The notes below the pieces were generated by a model, which made no database searches, had not been told where the DNA came from, and was given only the letters and a program-made list of their open reading frames with translations. From Cordia subcordata (taxonomy: Eukaryota > Streptophyta > Magnoliopsida > Boraginales > Cordiaceae), in contig JAPTOF010000016.1 of assembly GCA_028554755.1 (NCBI GenBank), positions 3,571,001-3,635,000 of the forward strand: 64,000 bases of DNA, written 5' to 3'. The translations under genes and the position numbers were made by a program. Below, one piece after another: positions 48,477 through 60,350 of this stretch; position 1 is the first letter of the stretch, and each line of letters opens with the position of its first letter.

Positions 48477-48939
48477 TTTTTTTTTATTGTCAAACTTGCT
48501 TAAAGTCCAATTTTAAGCTAAATGAAGCGTTTGTTTTAATTAAAAAAAGTGTTTTTTTAAGTGACTTTAAGCAAAAAGTAAAAATTTCTCCACCCCCAGT
48601 TTATGCTTTTTATTATAGATTTAAATACCTTAAAAAAGTAAGTTTGACCAAAATATTTACTATTGTATCCTTATATTTTTATTTTTATTACTAAAATATC
48701 TTTACTCTTTTATATTATACTTACCATTTTAGATTTTATTGTCATGTCCTTAATAATTATTTTAACAATAAAAGTTACTTTTTAATCCACTTTAATCAAA
48801 CATATAAATACATATTTTTATAACTACAACTTGTATTCAAACACATAACTACTTAAAATCGAATATAAAAAAAAAGTCAATTAAAACTAAAAATATTTTA
48901 AGTAGCTTTTCAAAAAGCCAATTCAAGCGCAACTTAGTT

Positions 48940-51480
48940 TTGATCTTTTTGATCTTTCAGTTAAATATATTACAAATATAAAAGAGTGGTCCACGCAATA
49001 TGATCATCATCATCTTATATCCAACCATTGATCTGGACCCTACCTACCAAATCACCAATTCATTTCCGTTGACATTACTCACTGCTATTTTTAAACTATC
49101 AAGATCATGATCTGACGGTTGGGGTTTTTTTCACCTCAAATTAATCATGTTGCTTTCCATGATTGGAAATAAGCTCTAACGAAAAACTTATTATTGTACA
49201 TACAGATACAGTTGTGAGACCTTTAGAAAATAAATAAGTAGAATTGCTCTTCCATTCATTTAAGTGAATACATTATGGATGGACAAAAAAGTTACTATGA
49301 CCACATTTGTCGAATAAATCTTATTGCCAGGACTACGAATTCACACATCACATTTATAGATAATTTTTTTTTTGAAATTATAAATTTTGTAGATAGATTA
49401 TAAAAATATGAAAGTGATCATCTAAATTTGTAGCCAAGAAATTAATGACTGGAAGAATTTCCAAATATAAAGCTGGCTTGGATACTCTGATTTTCCAGCT
49501 TTCGCTGAATTAATGTCATATGAGGGTAGAATCAAATATATCTTGCCAGAAATATATAGGCCTCCTCTAAGGATTGGTTTTATAACATAATAGCATTATG
49601 ATAGAAATTTAAAGATTATGAATTATTTATATTATCTAATCATAACTTATTAATAAATTCACAAGGTTTAAATTTTCTCTTGTTATATTATAAGGTTATA
49701 AACCAATTTCTTTCCCTCCTCACCCCACGTAGGGTTTTCATCCTGGCAAAAACTGCCCCATTTCACATACCCCAACCATATAAAACGAAGGGAAAAAGAT
49801 ATTTAAAAAGGAGTGCCTCTCTTCAGTGGTTTCTTTATTGATGGTAAAGCTTTTATGATTTCTCAATTCAACAGGATTTAAATTCACATTATAAAAGAGA
49901 TTTGACAGTGATCAACCAATGATTATAATTATAACGAAATGATTTAATCAATTCAATATTATTAATTTTTTCCCATAATAATTCACTATCGTTAAATCTC
50001 TCTAACCTGACCAACATTTGCACTCACCTTTCTCTTTTTATACAGCTGGGGCACAAGGAAAGGGATTACGGTATAGGAATCCTTAGCTCCTAATTCAGAA
50101 CTGTCCAAACTACATGCTAGCTATATATGTCTAACAACAACACAACATTTTTCACCTTCGACTATTTAACGATATATTATACATAGTCTTACCTAGCAAG
50201 CAAACATTTTGGTCTAAAAAATGATACGATATTATCCTCCAATTCAAGCATTACGGAATGAATAACTCTTTGCAGGCTTCAAATAGGATTACTAGTAATA
50301 GAATGAGAATAGAATTCATTTTGTACGACATGAATGTTTTACGTTTAGATTTTAATACATAAATTTTTACCTTAAAAAGAGATGGATGAAATATTATTGA
50401 ATGATGTAAAACATTATCCACTAAGAAATGCAAAAGTTGAAGGAATTTTAACTTCCATTAGAATAGGATTCAGTTATGGTTTCTGCAGGCACCTAGCAAA
50501 GCTTTTCTTTCTGCCTCATAGACAAGATCAGCAATGCACTACTACAATTTCCAAATTAAAAAAAGTTTTATCAATTCTTAATCACTTCTAATGATTTTCA
50601 TTCATTAATATTCAAGCTTAATTCTATGTATTATATTCTGGACTTTGTGAAGGCTGTAAAGAATGCTTAGACTCAAGCTTGAGAGTTCTAAACTATCGAC
50701 ATGAATAATTGATGCTCCCAAACGGAAGCTTAGATCCAAACTATAAGAAGAAACACGTTAATTTGGATCCCCTCGTAACGATATCAATACCATTAGTTTG
50801 TAACATTACGAGAGCATCCAAATTTACAACAACATCCAAAATTACAACATCCAAAATTGCAAGAAGCTGAATTAATCAATTAATCTTCCAGAGGAAATAT
50901 GTCATGCTAGATGCAAAATGTGTTGTTCAAGCAAAACCTAGAGGCGGCAAATGGTCCCTTTCGTACTAGATCACCTTAAATGTACTTGGATATAAGTCTG
51001 CCAAATGTACGTATATATACTTGGCAAAATCTGGGCAACAATTTTTCCATCTTGTGCTTTGCTTCCATTTCTACTATAACGGCTTTCTATAGGAAAACCT
51101 ATATTTGGTGAAAAAGTGCTACACAACTAATACAACAAAATACTAGGTTTTGGTTTATATTCGATAGTTCGGTTCAACTTCTAGATCTCCTCAAGAGGGA
51201 TAAAAGGGGGTCTCTGTCCTTAGAAGGATTAAAGTCTAATTGGCTTTGATTTTCGACAAAACAAAAAAAAAATAATATAGAAAAAACATAACCGACTTAG
51301 TCCATCGCAAAGCAAAAATAAGAAAATTTACATCAATATAATACGAATCTCATTTCCAATTGAAACCACCAAATTGCTAGTAAAATTTTTCACAAAAGTG
51401 GAGTTCAATTTCACCAAGAATTTTGCATATGTACACACATGCTTTTGATCATCCATATCTCGATAACAAAACAAAACAAA
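48940..51480. other. Intergenic sequence downstream of the ABA receptor gene
   Basis: No gene or bounded repeat is supported. G14 at 51486-51499 lies close to the end of the receptor transcript. Confidence 0.45.
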
Positions 51481-51577
51481 AAAAAGGGGGGGGGGGGGGC
51501 AGAGAAGAAAAGTTAAAAAAGAAGATCATAACCTTTTTCCTTTCTCCTTTTTTCTTGTGGGGATTTATTAACATAGA

Positions 51578-52303
51578 TCACCTGTGATGATGAGTTTGCA
51601 ACCTAGCACCACCGCCAAGATCACTTGTAGGGCTGCCCTCACGTGACCCGCCACGTGCCATGGATTCAGACACAGAAGCCAGCTTCTGAAGATTCAACTT
51701 GACAACAGTGTCAGCAAACAACCTCGTATCCACCTCAGTGTTGCCCTGCGGCACATCCACGACGTAGGATTCCAGAACAACGGTCCAGATCTTCCCGTCA
51801 CGCTCGAAGCCATGCACAGTCGTCACCGACCGGTAATTCCTCAGCCTGTGCTCCCCACCAATGATGCTAAAACCCGTCACCCGCCTGTCATCGTCGAGTA
51901 TGTCAAGCCTCTCCGTGCTGGTGGCAGCTGGCAGGCCCGATATGACGCTGACGCCGCGCGTGTCACCGACGTTCATGGCGAATCCCTCGGCCACGTGGCA
52001 GCTCCTGATGAAGTGCTTGTAGGTCTGGGGGTTGTCGAAGCGCCGGACGATGGACCAGACGGTCTCGGCCGGGGCGTGGACTCGCTGCGCTAGTAGGGAT
52101 GAGCATTGCCCCGAGTTGACTCGGTAGCTGTGGAACTCTGTGACAGTTGGTTTGAGTTGTTCGAACTCGTCGTGACTCAGCGCTCGTGGGGTGGTGGCGT
52201 GGTGGGTGGTGATGGCTCCTCCTCCTTCTCCGCCGCTGCCTCTTTCTTCTTCTTGATCGTGTGCTTGTGGCTCTTCGCTTTGTGAGGCTTCAGCTTTCTC
52301 CAT
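51578..52303 (-). CDS. PYL1: Abscisic acid receptor, PYR1/PYL1 type
   Basis: Soluble START-like (Bet v 1 fold) receptor. On binding abscisic acid it closes a gate and blocks clade A PP2C phosphatases, freeing SnRK2 kinases. The 241-residue protein has all key parts. The pocket lysine is K96 (TYKHF), the gate loop SGLPA is 122-126, and the latch HRL is 152-154 in GGEHRLRNY. STERLDILDDDRRVTGFSII and the C-terminal helix FADTVVKLNLQKL (196-208) are intact. The wording is closest to the dimeric PYR1/PYL1 subgroup, which also lacks introns. It is longer than Arabidopsis PYR1 (191) and PYL1 (221), with a Ser/Gly/Glu-rich N-terminus (1-40) and a Gly/His tail after 217. The symbol means subfamily, not a proven one-to-one orthologue. 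Confidence 0.94.
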   Translation of the reverse strand: MEKAEASQSEEPQAHDQEEERGSGGEGGGAITTHHATTPRALSHDEFEQLKPTVTEFHSYRVNSGQCSSLLAQRVHAPAETVWSIVRRFDNPQTYKHFIRSCHVAEGFAMNVGDTRGVSVISGLPAATSTERLDILDDDRRVTGFSIIGGEHRLRNYRSVTTVHGFERDGKIWTVVLESYVVDVPQGNTEVDTRLFADTVVKLNLQKLASVSESMARGGSREGSPTSDLGGGARLQTHHHR

Positions 52304-52460
52304 TTCTAGAGGCAGTTGATAGAAAATGATGAGAGAGTTGAGAAAGATGTGTGTTGGGGCCCGAGGGGGGGGGGGGAGGGGGTTAGCGAGGGAGAGATGA
52401 TGACAGAGAGATAGAGAGCAAAGGGTAGATAGCGAAAGAGATTTATTTGCTTATAAAGCA
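52304..52460 (-). promoter_or_regulatory. ABA receptor leader and putative TATA box
   Basis: A TATA-like CTTTATAAG (minus strand) lies at 52450-52458, about 150 bp before the start codon. The transcript leader would contain a C12 tract (G12 on the plus strand at 52365-52376, then A and more G), a feature likely to vary in length. Confidence 0.5.
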
Positions 52461-52590
52461 AGTGGATTATTGGGCAAAATGAAGGGTAAATTTGGGACCT
52501 TATTATTTTATTTTAATACAATAGACTTCAATTCCCCTTCAATTGTTGGAATGGCAAGAACATCCGATCTTTCAATTAGGAATTCCCCCA

Positions 52591-52656
52591 CCCCCCCCCC
52601 CCCCGATATGTCATCTTTCTTTTCCGATTTTTCGGTTATATATATATATATATATA
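52591..52656. repeat. C14 homopolymer and (TA)n tract upstream of the receptor gene
   Basis: C14 at 52591-52604 is followed by a TA run at 52637-52656. Confidence 0.95.
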
Positions 52657-52659
52657 GAG

Positions 52660-53210
52660 GTTGGGAAAGGGTTGAGTAGATTACCTTTGGTAGCTAAGTC
52701 AAAGATCCCGGTGGTCTTGTGAGTGAGAGTATGTGTTGTGCCAGAAGGCAAGTAAGTAGTTTAAATTATTGTGTATAGAAAGAAAGAGTCGAAATTTTGG
52801 AGAGCTATGGATCTGTATCTTTTTTCTATTCTTGACTTGTTTACGAAGTGATTGGATATAATATGGATTACCATGGATTCACCTATTGGAGTTAAGAAAA
52901 GGCCGACATCGACAGCAACATATAATAAAAAAGAATTGGAGGTTTAGGCAAAAGAGATGCATTTCTAGTATTGATGGTATTAGACAAGCTCTTAGGAAAT
53001 AATCTTTTTCTTATTTTTGACTTTCTTTCCCATGACAACTAAGAAAAGATAAATCAAAATTTTCACTTCGAACTTCACACATCAATATCTTGCTGCTCAT
53101 GGTGTTTCGCAATCAATATTTGGAAAGAACAGAGAAGTGGTGGGACGTGTGAAACTACATATTAGATCACTCTAGCACAGCATAAAGCCACTGTTATCGA
53201 GGCTCTTATG
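52660..53210. other. Intergenic sequence
   Basis: No gene is seen. Confidence 0.4.
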
Positions 53211-53218
53211 CCACTAGC

Positions 53219-54218
53219 TAGGGGTGGGAATCGGATTGGATAGTCGGATATTCGGATAATCAGATATCGGATTGAAAAATCTAGTGTTCGATTGTATACT
53301 TAAAACATACATGTCCCGCCGGATATCGGATTCTAGGATAGTGGGTATTTTCGGATGCGAATTTTCGGATTTTCTTAATAAACTAAAAAGATTTAATTTC
53401 TTATTAAAGATTTTCCTAAGAGAAAACAGCAAAGAATAGAAAATTTTGGCAGAATATTAAATAAACAAGCTAATCAAGTTACGGGCAACTTTTAGAGAGG
53501 ATCGCTAAAATGCTTACTCTTAACATTAAGAAAAAACTGTATGTGTAGCTAAACATATATCATGATGTTATTTATTTGCTAGAGACAACAGTTGAAGCCA
53601 TCAGCACAATATAGGGCATAGACAATATTGAAATGGTAAATAGTTCTGTTCACTTGTAGGTTCATCATTTAAACATCAATCAAAACCTTGAGTTCTCCTG
53701 ATACTTTAAATCTCTCTTCACTTACGCTAAATGGAACCCAAATCATGTGGCTGCTGAGGAAAACGTGACTGTTGAAGAAGATTTGAAGTGCTGCAGCTGT
53801 CGAAGAAGACGTGGTGTTGCACCACTGCTAATGCTGAAGAAACAAATCTGTGCTAGTGGCCTTGTCGTGCTCACTAGCTCATGTCCAGTGGGGAAGGGGG
53901 GGCTACGGTGAGTTGTGTTAAGACGAGAAGGGCGAAGAAATTGAGATGGTTTTTGTGGTCGATTTGGGAATTGGGGGTCAATGGTCATACTAGTCTTAAG
54001 AATTGTATTTGTTTAATTATTATTTTTTATTTTAAAAAAATGGGTATCCGATATACGAACGGGTTGAAAAAATACTATCTGAAATCCGATCCGAAAATCC
54101 ACAAAAATCGGATATCGGATCGGATATATCCGAAATCCGAAAAATTACTATTTTCTCTACTCGTTCGGATGCGGATGCGAATTCGGGTTCAGATACGGAT
54201 CGGATAGTCCCACCCCTA
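53219..54218. mobile_element. hAT-type non-autonomous element, 1.0 kb
   Basis: Starts TAGGGGTGGGAATCGG and ends CCCACCCCTA. Target-site copies CCACTAGC (53211-53218) and CCGCTAGC (54219-54226) differ at one base. Subterminal regions are packed with CGGAT/ATCCG words on both strands (53228-53375 and 54045-54205), probable transposase binding sites. The interior has no transposase; an 81-codon minus-strand frame (53743-53988) has no known domain. Confidence 0.9.
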
Positions 54219-54229
54219 CCGCTAGCTAT

Positions 54230-55512
54230 ACCCTACTTTATCATGGTCCAAATTCAATGCAAAGCAGAGGCTATGTTCCACACACATATGTTTAAATATT
54301 TACTTCACGATCAATATTGATGAACGGAGTAAAGACCATTGAAGATAATTAAATATTTCCTTCATTAAATTTAGATTCAAGTGCCATTTTTTAATCCTTG
54401 TGCTTGCCAAGTTGTCTATTAATCCTTATGGTATTTCTATAATTTGACAACTTCTAATGATTTATGAAAGTGTGATTTATTATGTTCTTATTTTGGAAAG
54501 TTGATTAATATTTTTGAACAAGATCTAATGTATAACTTCAAATAAAACATAAAGCTACCCCTCAAACTGAAATTGATACTATAACCCATGAAGGAGATAC
54601 ATGAGGAAGGGTGAAAATTGATCAACAGTGTCATATTTAATTTGTTTGTATGTGAATTTTATAGTTGAATTATTAATGAGTGTTTGCTTGGGAAGTTTTC
54701 ATTTGTGTGTTTGTCCACTTGGTGAGGGAATAAAAATGGGTTTTTTTGGAGTGTTGGAAGATGTGGAGGGTAGTGGGGAATATAGGTGGGTTCTTGGCCC
54801 TGTGGTTGAGCTAAATTGTAGCTTCAAACATGAAAGGTCTTGAGCCCCCTCCTCAGCTGCAAGATAAAGTTAACAAAATTACAGAAAATGCTATGGAAAT
54901 ATTCTCATTGCTCTTTTCTTTTCTTTTCATCACATTTAATTTGATGACAATTTACTTCACTTTGCATTACTTTTTCCTCCTGAAGTATCAATGAAATAGA
55001 AGAGTAGATCTATAGCTAGTTTAAAGGGTTCGAGAAGGAGCTAGGGGACATATATAATTCAGAGTAAAATTTTAAGGGCTTTTACCCATATGAAAAGTTG
55101 TTTCTTCTTTTTTGAATTGTTTTTCTAATATAATTAAACAATGTTCTGACTAGATATTTGAGAATTTGTTGCTTGTACGACATGTTTTCTACATCCCACA
55201 GAAACTATGAGAATTGTAGATACAAGGGGTCACCACTTTGTGAGCAATCATGTAACGTACAGAAACTGAAAAGGAAAAAGAATTATTGAACCGGGAACAA
55301 ATTCTTCAAGCTAAAGTGAAGTAGCTAGACTCAAGCTTTTTAGGGCAAATTGCACGTTAATATTTCTTTTTTATTCATGAACCGTCAAAGTCGATTACAA
55401 TTAGTGAAAATTGATTTAGAAGTCTCTCATACCTAAAGTGATCTTGAGCTTTGATAACACACAAGTTTGACATTACTAAAATAATACCTTGTCTTAATTA
55501 GTTTTGTATGTA
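54230..55512. other. Intergenic sequence
   Basis: No supported gene. A 71-codon frame at 54628-54843 lacks a recognisable motif. Confidence 0.4.
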
Positions 55513-55515
55513 ATT

Positions 55516-55766
55516 CACTACTAGAAATTGGTGAATTGGAGCAAAAATTTTCCATCTCAATTTGAGACAGATTGGAGGCGGAAAATTTGGGAATAAGTTA
55601 ATATATATTTGAGATGGAATTTGAGGCATAGAACAATTAGAGATAAAATTTTTTGTCTCAAATTTTGATACGAGGCTTTTTAAGACAGAAAATTTCTGTT
55701 TCAAATATGTTTTGAGGTGGAATTTTTAAGTTTTTTCATCTCAAATTCAAATTTTTTTTGGTAGTG
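55516..55766. mobile_element. CACTA-type non-autonomous element
   Basis: Starts CACTACTAGAAATTGGTGAA and ends TTTTTTTTGGTAGTG (complement CACTACC). The interior is rich in 'ctcaaattt' and 'atttgagatggaattt' words shared with the copy at 21894-22195. A 3 bp target site is not visible here (ATT left, TAA right). Confidence 0.65.
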
Positions 55767-55769
55767 TAA

Positions 55770-56560
55770 CAATATATTCATTTGTTTATCTTATATCTAT
55801 TACATATTGCACACATGTAGATTATATATATATATATATATATATATTTATTTATTTATTTTAGTTGAACTGGAACATTGAAGAGCTTGGCTTTCCTGGT
55901 TCAATTTTAACCCAACCTTGCTAAGAATATAATAGCATAGATTAAGAAATACCATTATGATTATTGGTCGCTTCATTAAAAGCATTGTTCTTTCACTACC
56001 ATGCGCAATAAGCAGCAGGCGTTGGCAAATTTATATAGCTAATTTATTATACAACATCAATTATGTTAGCTTATATCCAAGTAGGTGAACTAATTAGAAA
56101 ATTGCATTAATGTTGACCATTTAAATTACTTCAACATTTCCTATATACATATATACATAGACACGTATGTTCATACATACATATATATGTGTATGTATAT
56201 ATATCATTCAATGTAATACATTTTTTCCTATTTACCATTTTGGTATGAACATATATAGAAGGGGAAAAGAAGCATAATGAGTTGGAAAGATAAGGGAAAT
56301 GAGAGAATTAAAAACCTTAGTTAACTTCAAGATGAGAGGCCTTCCTGGTGGTGATTAATTTATGAAAAAGGAAAAGGTGGAAGGACTTGCCTTTACAATA
56401 AATTGTGGAAAGGATTTTATACGATTCGTAAGGTACTACTCAACTCAAAGGGGAGAGTTGTATACGACGATTCGTAAAGTGCTACCTAAATATGGCCCAA
56501 ATCTGACATCACTCAAAGGCTAGGCAATACAGTGGCCTCTAAGGAACCTTTTTCTACCAC
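55770..56560. other. Intergenic sequence with AT tracts
   Basis: A TA run lies at 55823-55847 and TA/TG-rich sequence at 56140-56210. No gene is supported. Confidence 0.45.
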
Positions 56561-56575
56561 TCCTTTCCCTTTGTT

Positions 56576-56819
56576 AGTCTGAAGGCGAACCCTTTTCCTA
56601 TCTGTGTCAGAGGCCCCATGACCAGGTGGGTTGTAAATCAGGGATGTGCATGAGTGGCAGCCCTGCCAGGGAGAGGATCAATGGGTCACGAACCCAGCAG
56701 CAGCCCCCACAATATTTCAGCAGGGAACTGCCACCACACGGATTCGAACCCACATTGTCGGAGTGTTTTCACCTCAATCACATGGCCACTTACCAACTCA
56801 CCTATGCCCCTAGGGCCCC
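56576..56819 (-). mobile_element. tRNA-derived SINE, copy 2
   Basis: Inverted copy of the family, 244 bp. On the minus strand it starts GGGGGCCCTAGGGGCATAGG, with box A 'aggtgagttggtaagtgg' and box B 'gggttcgaatccg'. It ends 'gggttcgccttcagact'. A 14 bp target-site copy CCTTTCCCTTTGTT lies at 56562-56575 and 56820-56833. Box B here is close to the pol III consensus. Confidence 0.88.
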
Positions 56820-56839
56820 CCTTTCCCTTTGTTGCTTCT

Positions 56840-58163
56840 TTAATCTCATCCTCTACACTTGTGGATGATGCTTAAATATTATTAACATACAGTGTGTCTG
56901 CAAATCCAATAACGTTACTACTACCAATATTCAATGATATAGACTTGTCCACATGGTTATAATAAAATAATTTAAATAATTTTTCGTTTTATAATATGTT
57001 ATAAGAAAGAAACAAGCGAATTATCGGGGAAAGAAAAAAAAAAAAAAAGGAAGAAAAATCACGGCACACATAACGAAAAGTGCACTCCTGGAAACTTTAC
57101 CAAATTGCGTAGAGCGACAAACCGTTATTGTGTAAGATTTTGTGCAATGTGAGTTGTTGTTTCATCTTTAACCATTTTCGGACAAATTAATTTTGTCGAG
57201 TTGAATACATATAATAAGAGCATATAATTGTTTACCTTTTGTTGCGTTTAATAATAGTAATGTCCCAACATCAATGTTTCGTTGAGCATAAAAGTGGGCA
57301 TGTATACAGTCTCATAAACTTCTGCAAAACCCTGACGACTTTGACCACATCTATTATAATGAAGTGTAAAACGATTCTTTCTTGGTATAAAAGGAGGCTA
57401 AGCAACAAAATTTAAGAAATCATTATTGGGTAGTTGTCTCTGTCTTATTTCTTTCCATTATCAACGCTTAGAAGTCAGACCACGCAGGTGATCCACAATA
57501 CTCAATGTTAACTGTTGCTTTACACTAAAATTGGCGAGCTAATTTACACACCTATTTGCATTCACGGTCCGCATGACCAGAATAGTACTCGTTATGGTTC
57601 ATCAGCCCCGTACCCGTTACGGTTCTTCAACCCCGCTCCACATTCCTCAACAATCAAGCACAATGGATGACTTATGTCAACTTTTCTCTTAATAAAGACT
57701 TCAACATGGATTAACACCCATATCCCCTGTACGCTGAGATCAGTGTTCTGACTTTGCTGAAACTATTGCAATGGTGTCAGTTTCAGTTTCTGAACCATCT
57801 TTACTACTTTTCTTTTTTTTTTTCCTCCATTATAAAAGGTCTAATCATCAGAGAGACAGATAAAATCCGACTATCAACGGAAAAACTTCCAAATGCAGTT
57901 TCTCAAGCACCTTCAATTACTTAACACATATAATATGATTTACTTAATTATTATTTTACAATAAGATGGTTATCCTTTTTTATTTGTTTGACTTGTTTCA
58001 AGCTTGTGAATATAGCACCTACTGCAGATCATTTGGTAAATCTCAATCAGGATGATTCTACATCTTGAATATATTCTTCAATTGAAGTCCAAAAGAACGG
58101 CTAATCTTACGTGATGCATTCATAAATCAATATTTAATTTGTACGAACATGATTTATGATTAT

Positions 58164-58190
<27 letters not shown>
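56840..58190. other. Intergenic sequence
   Basis: No gene is supported. 'ggtataaaagg' near 57385 resembles a TATA box but no coding region follows. Confidence 0.4.
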
Positions 58191-58194
<4 letters not shown>

Positions 58195-58215
58195 AAGGAG
58201 AGAAAAGAGTGCGAG

Positions 58216-58468
58216 CCCCCAGGGGCATAGGTGAGTTGGTAAGTGGCCAGGTGATTAGGGTGGTGACACCCTGACAACGCGGGATCGAGTCCGTGTGGCG
58301 GCAGTACTCCGCTGAAATATTGCGGGGGCTGTTGCTGGATTTTCACGCCCGTTGGTTCTCTCCCTGATCGGGCTGCCACTCACGCACATCCCTCGATTTA
58401 CTTCCCGCCTGGTTAAGGGGCCTCTGGCCAGGTGGGAAAGGGGTTCTCCTTTGATTAACCCTTTTTAA
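58216..58468 (+). mobile_element. tRNA-derived SINE, copy 3 (fullest)
   Basis: 253 bp, starting CCCCCAGGGGCATAGGTGAG. It has box A 'aggtgagttggtaagtgg' and box B 'gggatcgagtccg' about 45 bp later, a body with 'ctggccaggtggg', and a short tail 'aaccctttttaa'. A perfect 17 bp target site AGAGAAAAGAGTGCGAG lies at 58199-58215 and 58469-58485. Perfect target sites suggest a fairly recent insertion. Confidence 0.92.
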
Positions 58469-58939
58469 AGAGAAAAGAGTGCGAGCATCACAGATCATGT
58501 CATGCTGGTCCAGCTATAAAGACCAACCTTTTAGACCTCCATTATAACTCGAATGCACTATTAAGAGTCACGCTTTGAAGTCCACAGTAGTTAGGTTGGC
58601 CAACTCGGATGCGAACAAAATGGCCAATATGACTCTGACATGAAAGTAACATTTGCAGATCACTAAAACAACTTCTTGCGAAACGTAAGGTAAAATTTTA
58701 TTTAATTGATATGGACAAGTAATACGTGACTACGTGTCCTCGAAACGCCTCGCCACGTGTTGCAACAGATTGGCAGAATCTAGTTGCTAAACCTCCGGTA
58801 TTGCCTGACCCCTGGACCTTCAACTTGTTTTAATACATTAAAGCTTTTTCTCCCTTACGTCTCTCAACCGTTTGTGTGTATTCATGCTAGATCATCGAGA
58901 CTCGACAAAAGCATTGTACTAGTAATAGCAGCACTTCAT

Positions 58940-59027
58940 CCGTAACATTTAAATCCGAACCATATAATTTTCTTGTGTCCGTTTTCTTCTCGTATTTTTT
59001 GTGTTTACATATTTTTTCCCCAACATT
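58940..59027 (+). repeat. Possible fragment of the Copia LTR 3' end
   Basis: 'aaatccgaaccatataattttcttgtgtcc...cttctcgtatttt' up to 'ccccaaca' resembles the last 80 bp of the Copia LTRs at 7109 and 13494. The left part and target site are not visible. Confidence 0.4.
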
Positions 59028-59029
59028 AG

Positions 59030-60160
59030 TGATAGTACATTTTAAGATAAATCCGACCGTTTTTGATAATGTTTACATAACAGGAGTTGTGATGATATAA
59101 GCATCATTTTGTTGGTGTTGCAATCCCACAATGTACTGATGTGATGGACTCCCTAGTTTTCATTCTAGATGTTTCAATACCTGTCAATTTCTTTTCGTTG
59201 ACTATGTAAAAAGTGGTAAAAAGGGTAGACAGGATTTCAAATAGTTGCTCAATCTTCGCCTTTGTTGAAAGGAAATATATGTTTGAGATATTCTTTAGGA
59301 TATTTAAATTTAATTCCACCATAAATTGACTCTTTGCATTTGATGCCCGCCAGATTCATCTGGGTCTTTTTGACTCGAGATAAAAAGCTAAAGCCTCGAC
59401 TATTTCCCAAGATTCTCCTCGATCGAGAAAATATGTTTACCATGTGATGTAAGATGGTAGCTGACCTGATATATAATTAAGCCGATTGTAATATACATTT
59501 GTTCTATTTGAATACACTTGACTCTAAAATATCGCTAAAAAATATGTCGTGTATCTTATTGGTGTTTCAAGATTTGTCTAACCTCCACGCACTCTATCTT
59601 ATATAAGTTCACATCAATATTCGGTGTAGACAAACCGGATTCACATGCTAAATAATCTTATCACCATGCAATTATATATAAGATCATGCCTATTCCATTA
59701 TCTTGTCTAAGGGTGACTTTGTTCTTTAATGGTTGCGAAAGCCTGTACTCCTGATTATATATATAACAAAAAGCATGTCTTGAGAATAAATGAAAGTTGA
59801 TTCGACCAAAAATAATGAAAAAATGAAAGTTGATTCACTCGCTAAAAATTAATAGCTTAATTAGATGCTTTAATTTTCTTTAAAGAAAAGAAAATCAGCA
59901 ACCCAATATTTTCAAGTGGGGCCAGGTGGGTGTTATACCTTTCTTCCCCGTTTTGCTTTTCCTACGATCCTTGTTGCTGGTTGGATTCTGCTTCCCAAAA
60001 GTTGGATTCTTCAACTTTTGCTGTGGCCTCTCAGGTTTCTGCATGCATACATATTTGGTAGTTCAGTTCACAAAATTCTGACGTAAAAAATAACATTTAT
60101 GACGTAATTTATAGGCTGTTTTACTATGTTAAATAGTACAAACGGTACAATTATTCTTGA
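59030..60160. other. Intergenic sequence
   Basis: Minus-strand frames at 59104-59443 lack recognisable motifs. Nothing else is supported. Confidence 0.4.
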
Positions 60161-60168
60161 CTATATGG

Positions 60169-60350
60169 TAGAGGTGGCAAACGGGCACCTGCGGACCAAC
60201 CTGACTTGTTTAGCGCGAGTTGTACGGTTCTGCAGGTCGAGTCGGGTCCACCCGTTTGCCTTGCGGGTTATGAAATGTTAAACCCTAATCCTACATTTAT
60301 ACGGGTTAAACGGTTCAACCCGCGGGTTCGAACCTGTTTTGCTACCTCTA
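60169..60350. mobile_element. hAT-type MITE, 182 bp
   Basis: Starts TAGAGGTGGCAAACGGG and ends TTTTGCTACCTCTA. Perfect 8 bp target sites CTATATGG lie at 60161-60168 and 60351-60358. It is G+C-richer than its flanks, with repeated CGGGT/ACCCG words, and shares the TAG(A/G)GGTGG-type end with 53219-54218. Confidence 0.92.

Larger units (their letters stand above)
47426..48933. mobile_element. Tourist-like MITE interrupted by a Mutator-type element
   Basis: Left end GGGTGTTTGATTTGGTTTTTT and right end (complement) GTTGCGCTTGAATTGGCTTTTT belong to the family at 33475. Flanks are ATA (47423-47425) and TTA (48934-48936), a diverged target site. The 1026 bp insert at 47451-48476 sits in its left T run. 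Confidence 0.6.

Noticed and set aside
24716..52303. Possible hormone-signalling gene cluster (MYC2, VQ, ABA receptor)
   Set aside because: The genes are 10-13 kb apart, on different strands and in separate pathways, with many transposon relics between them. Linkage looks coincidental.
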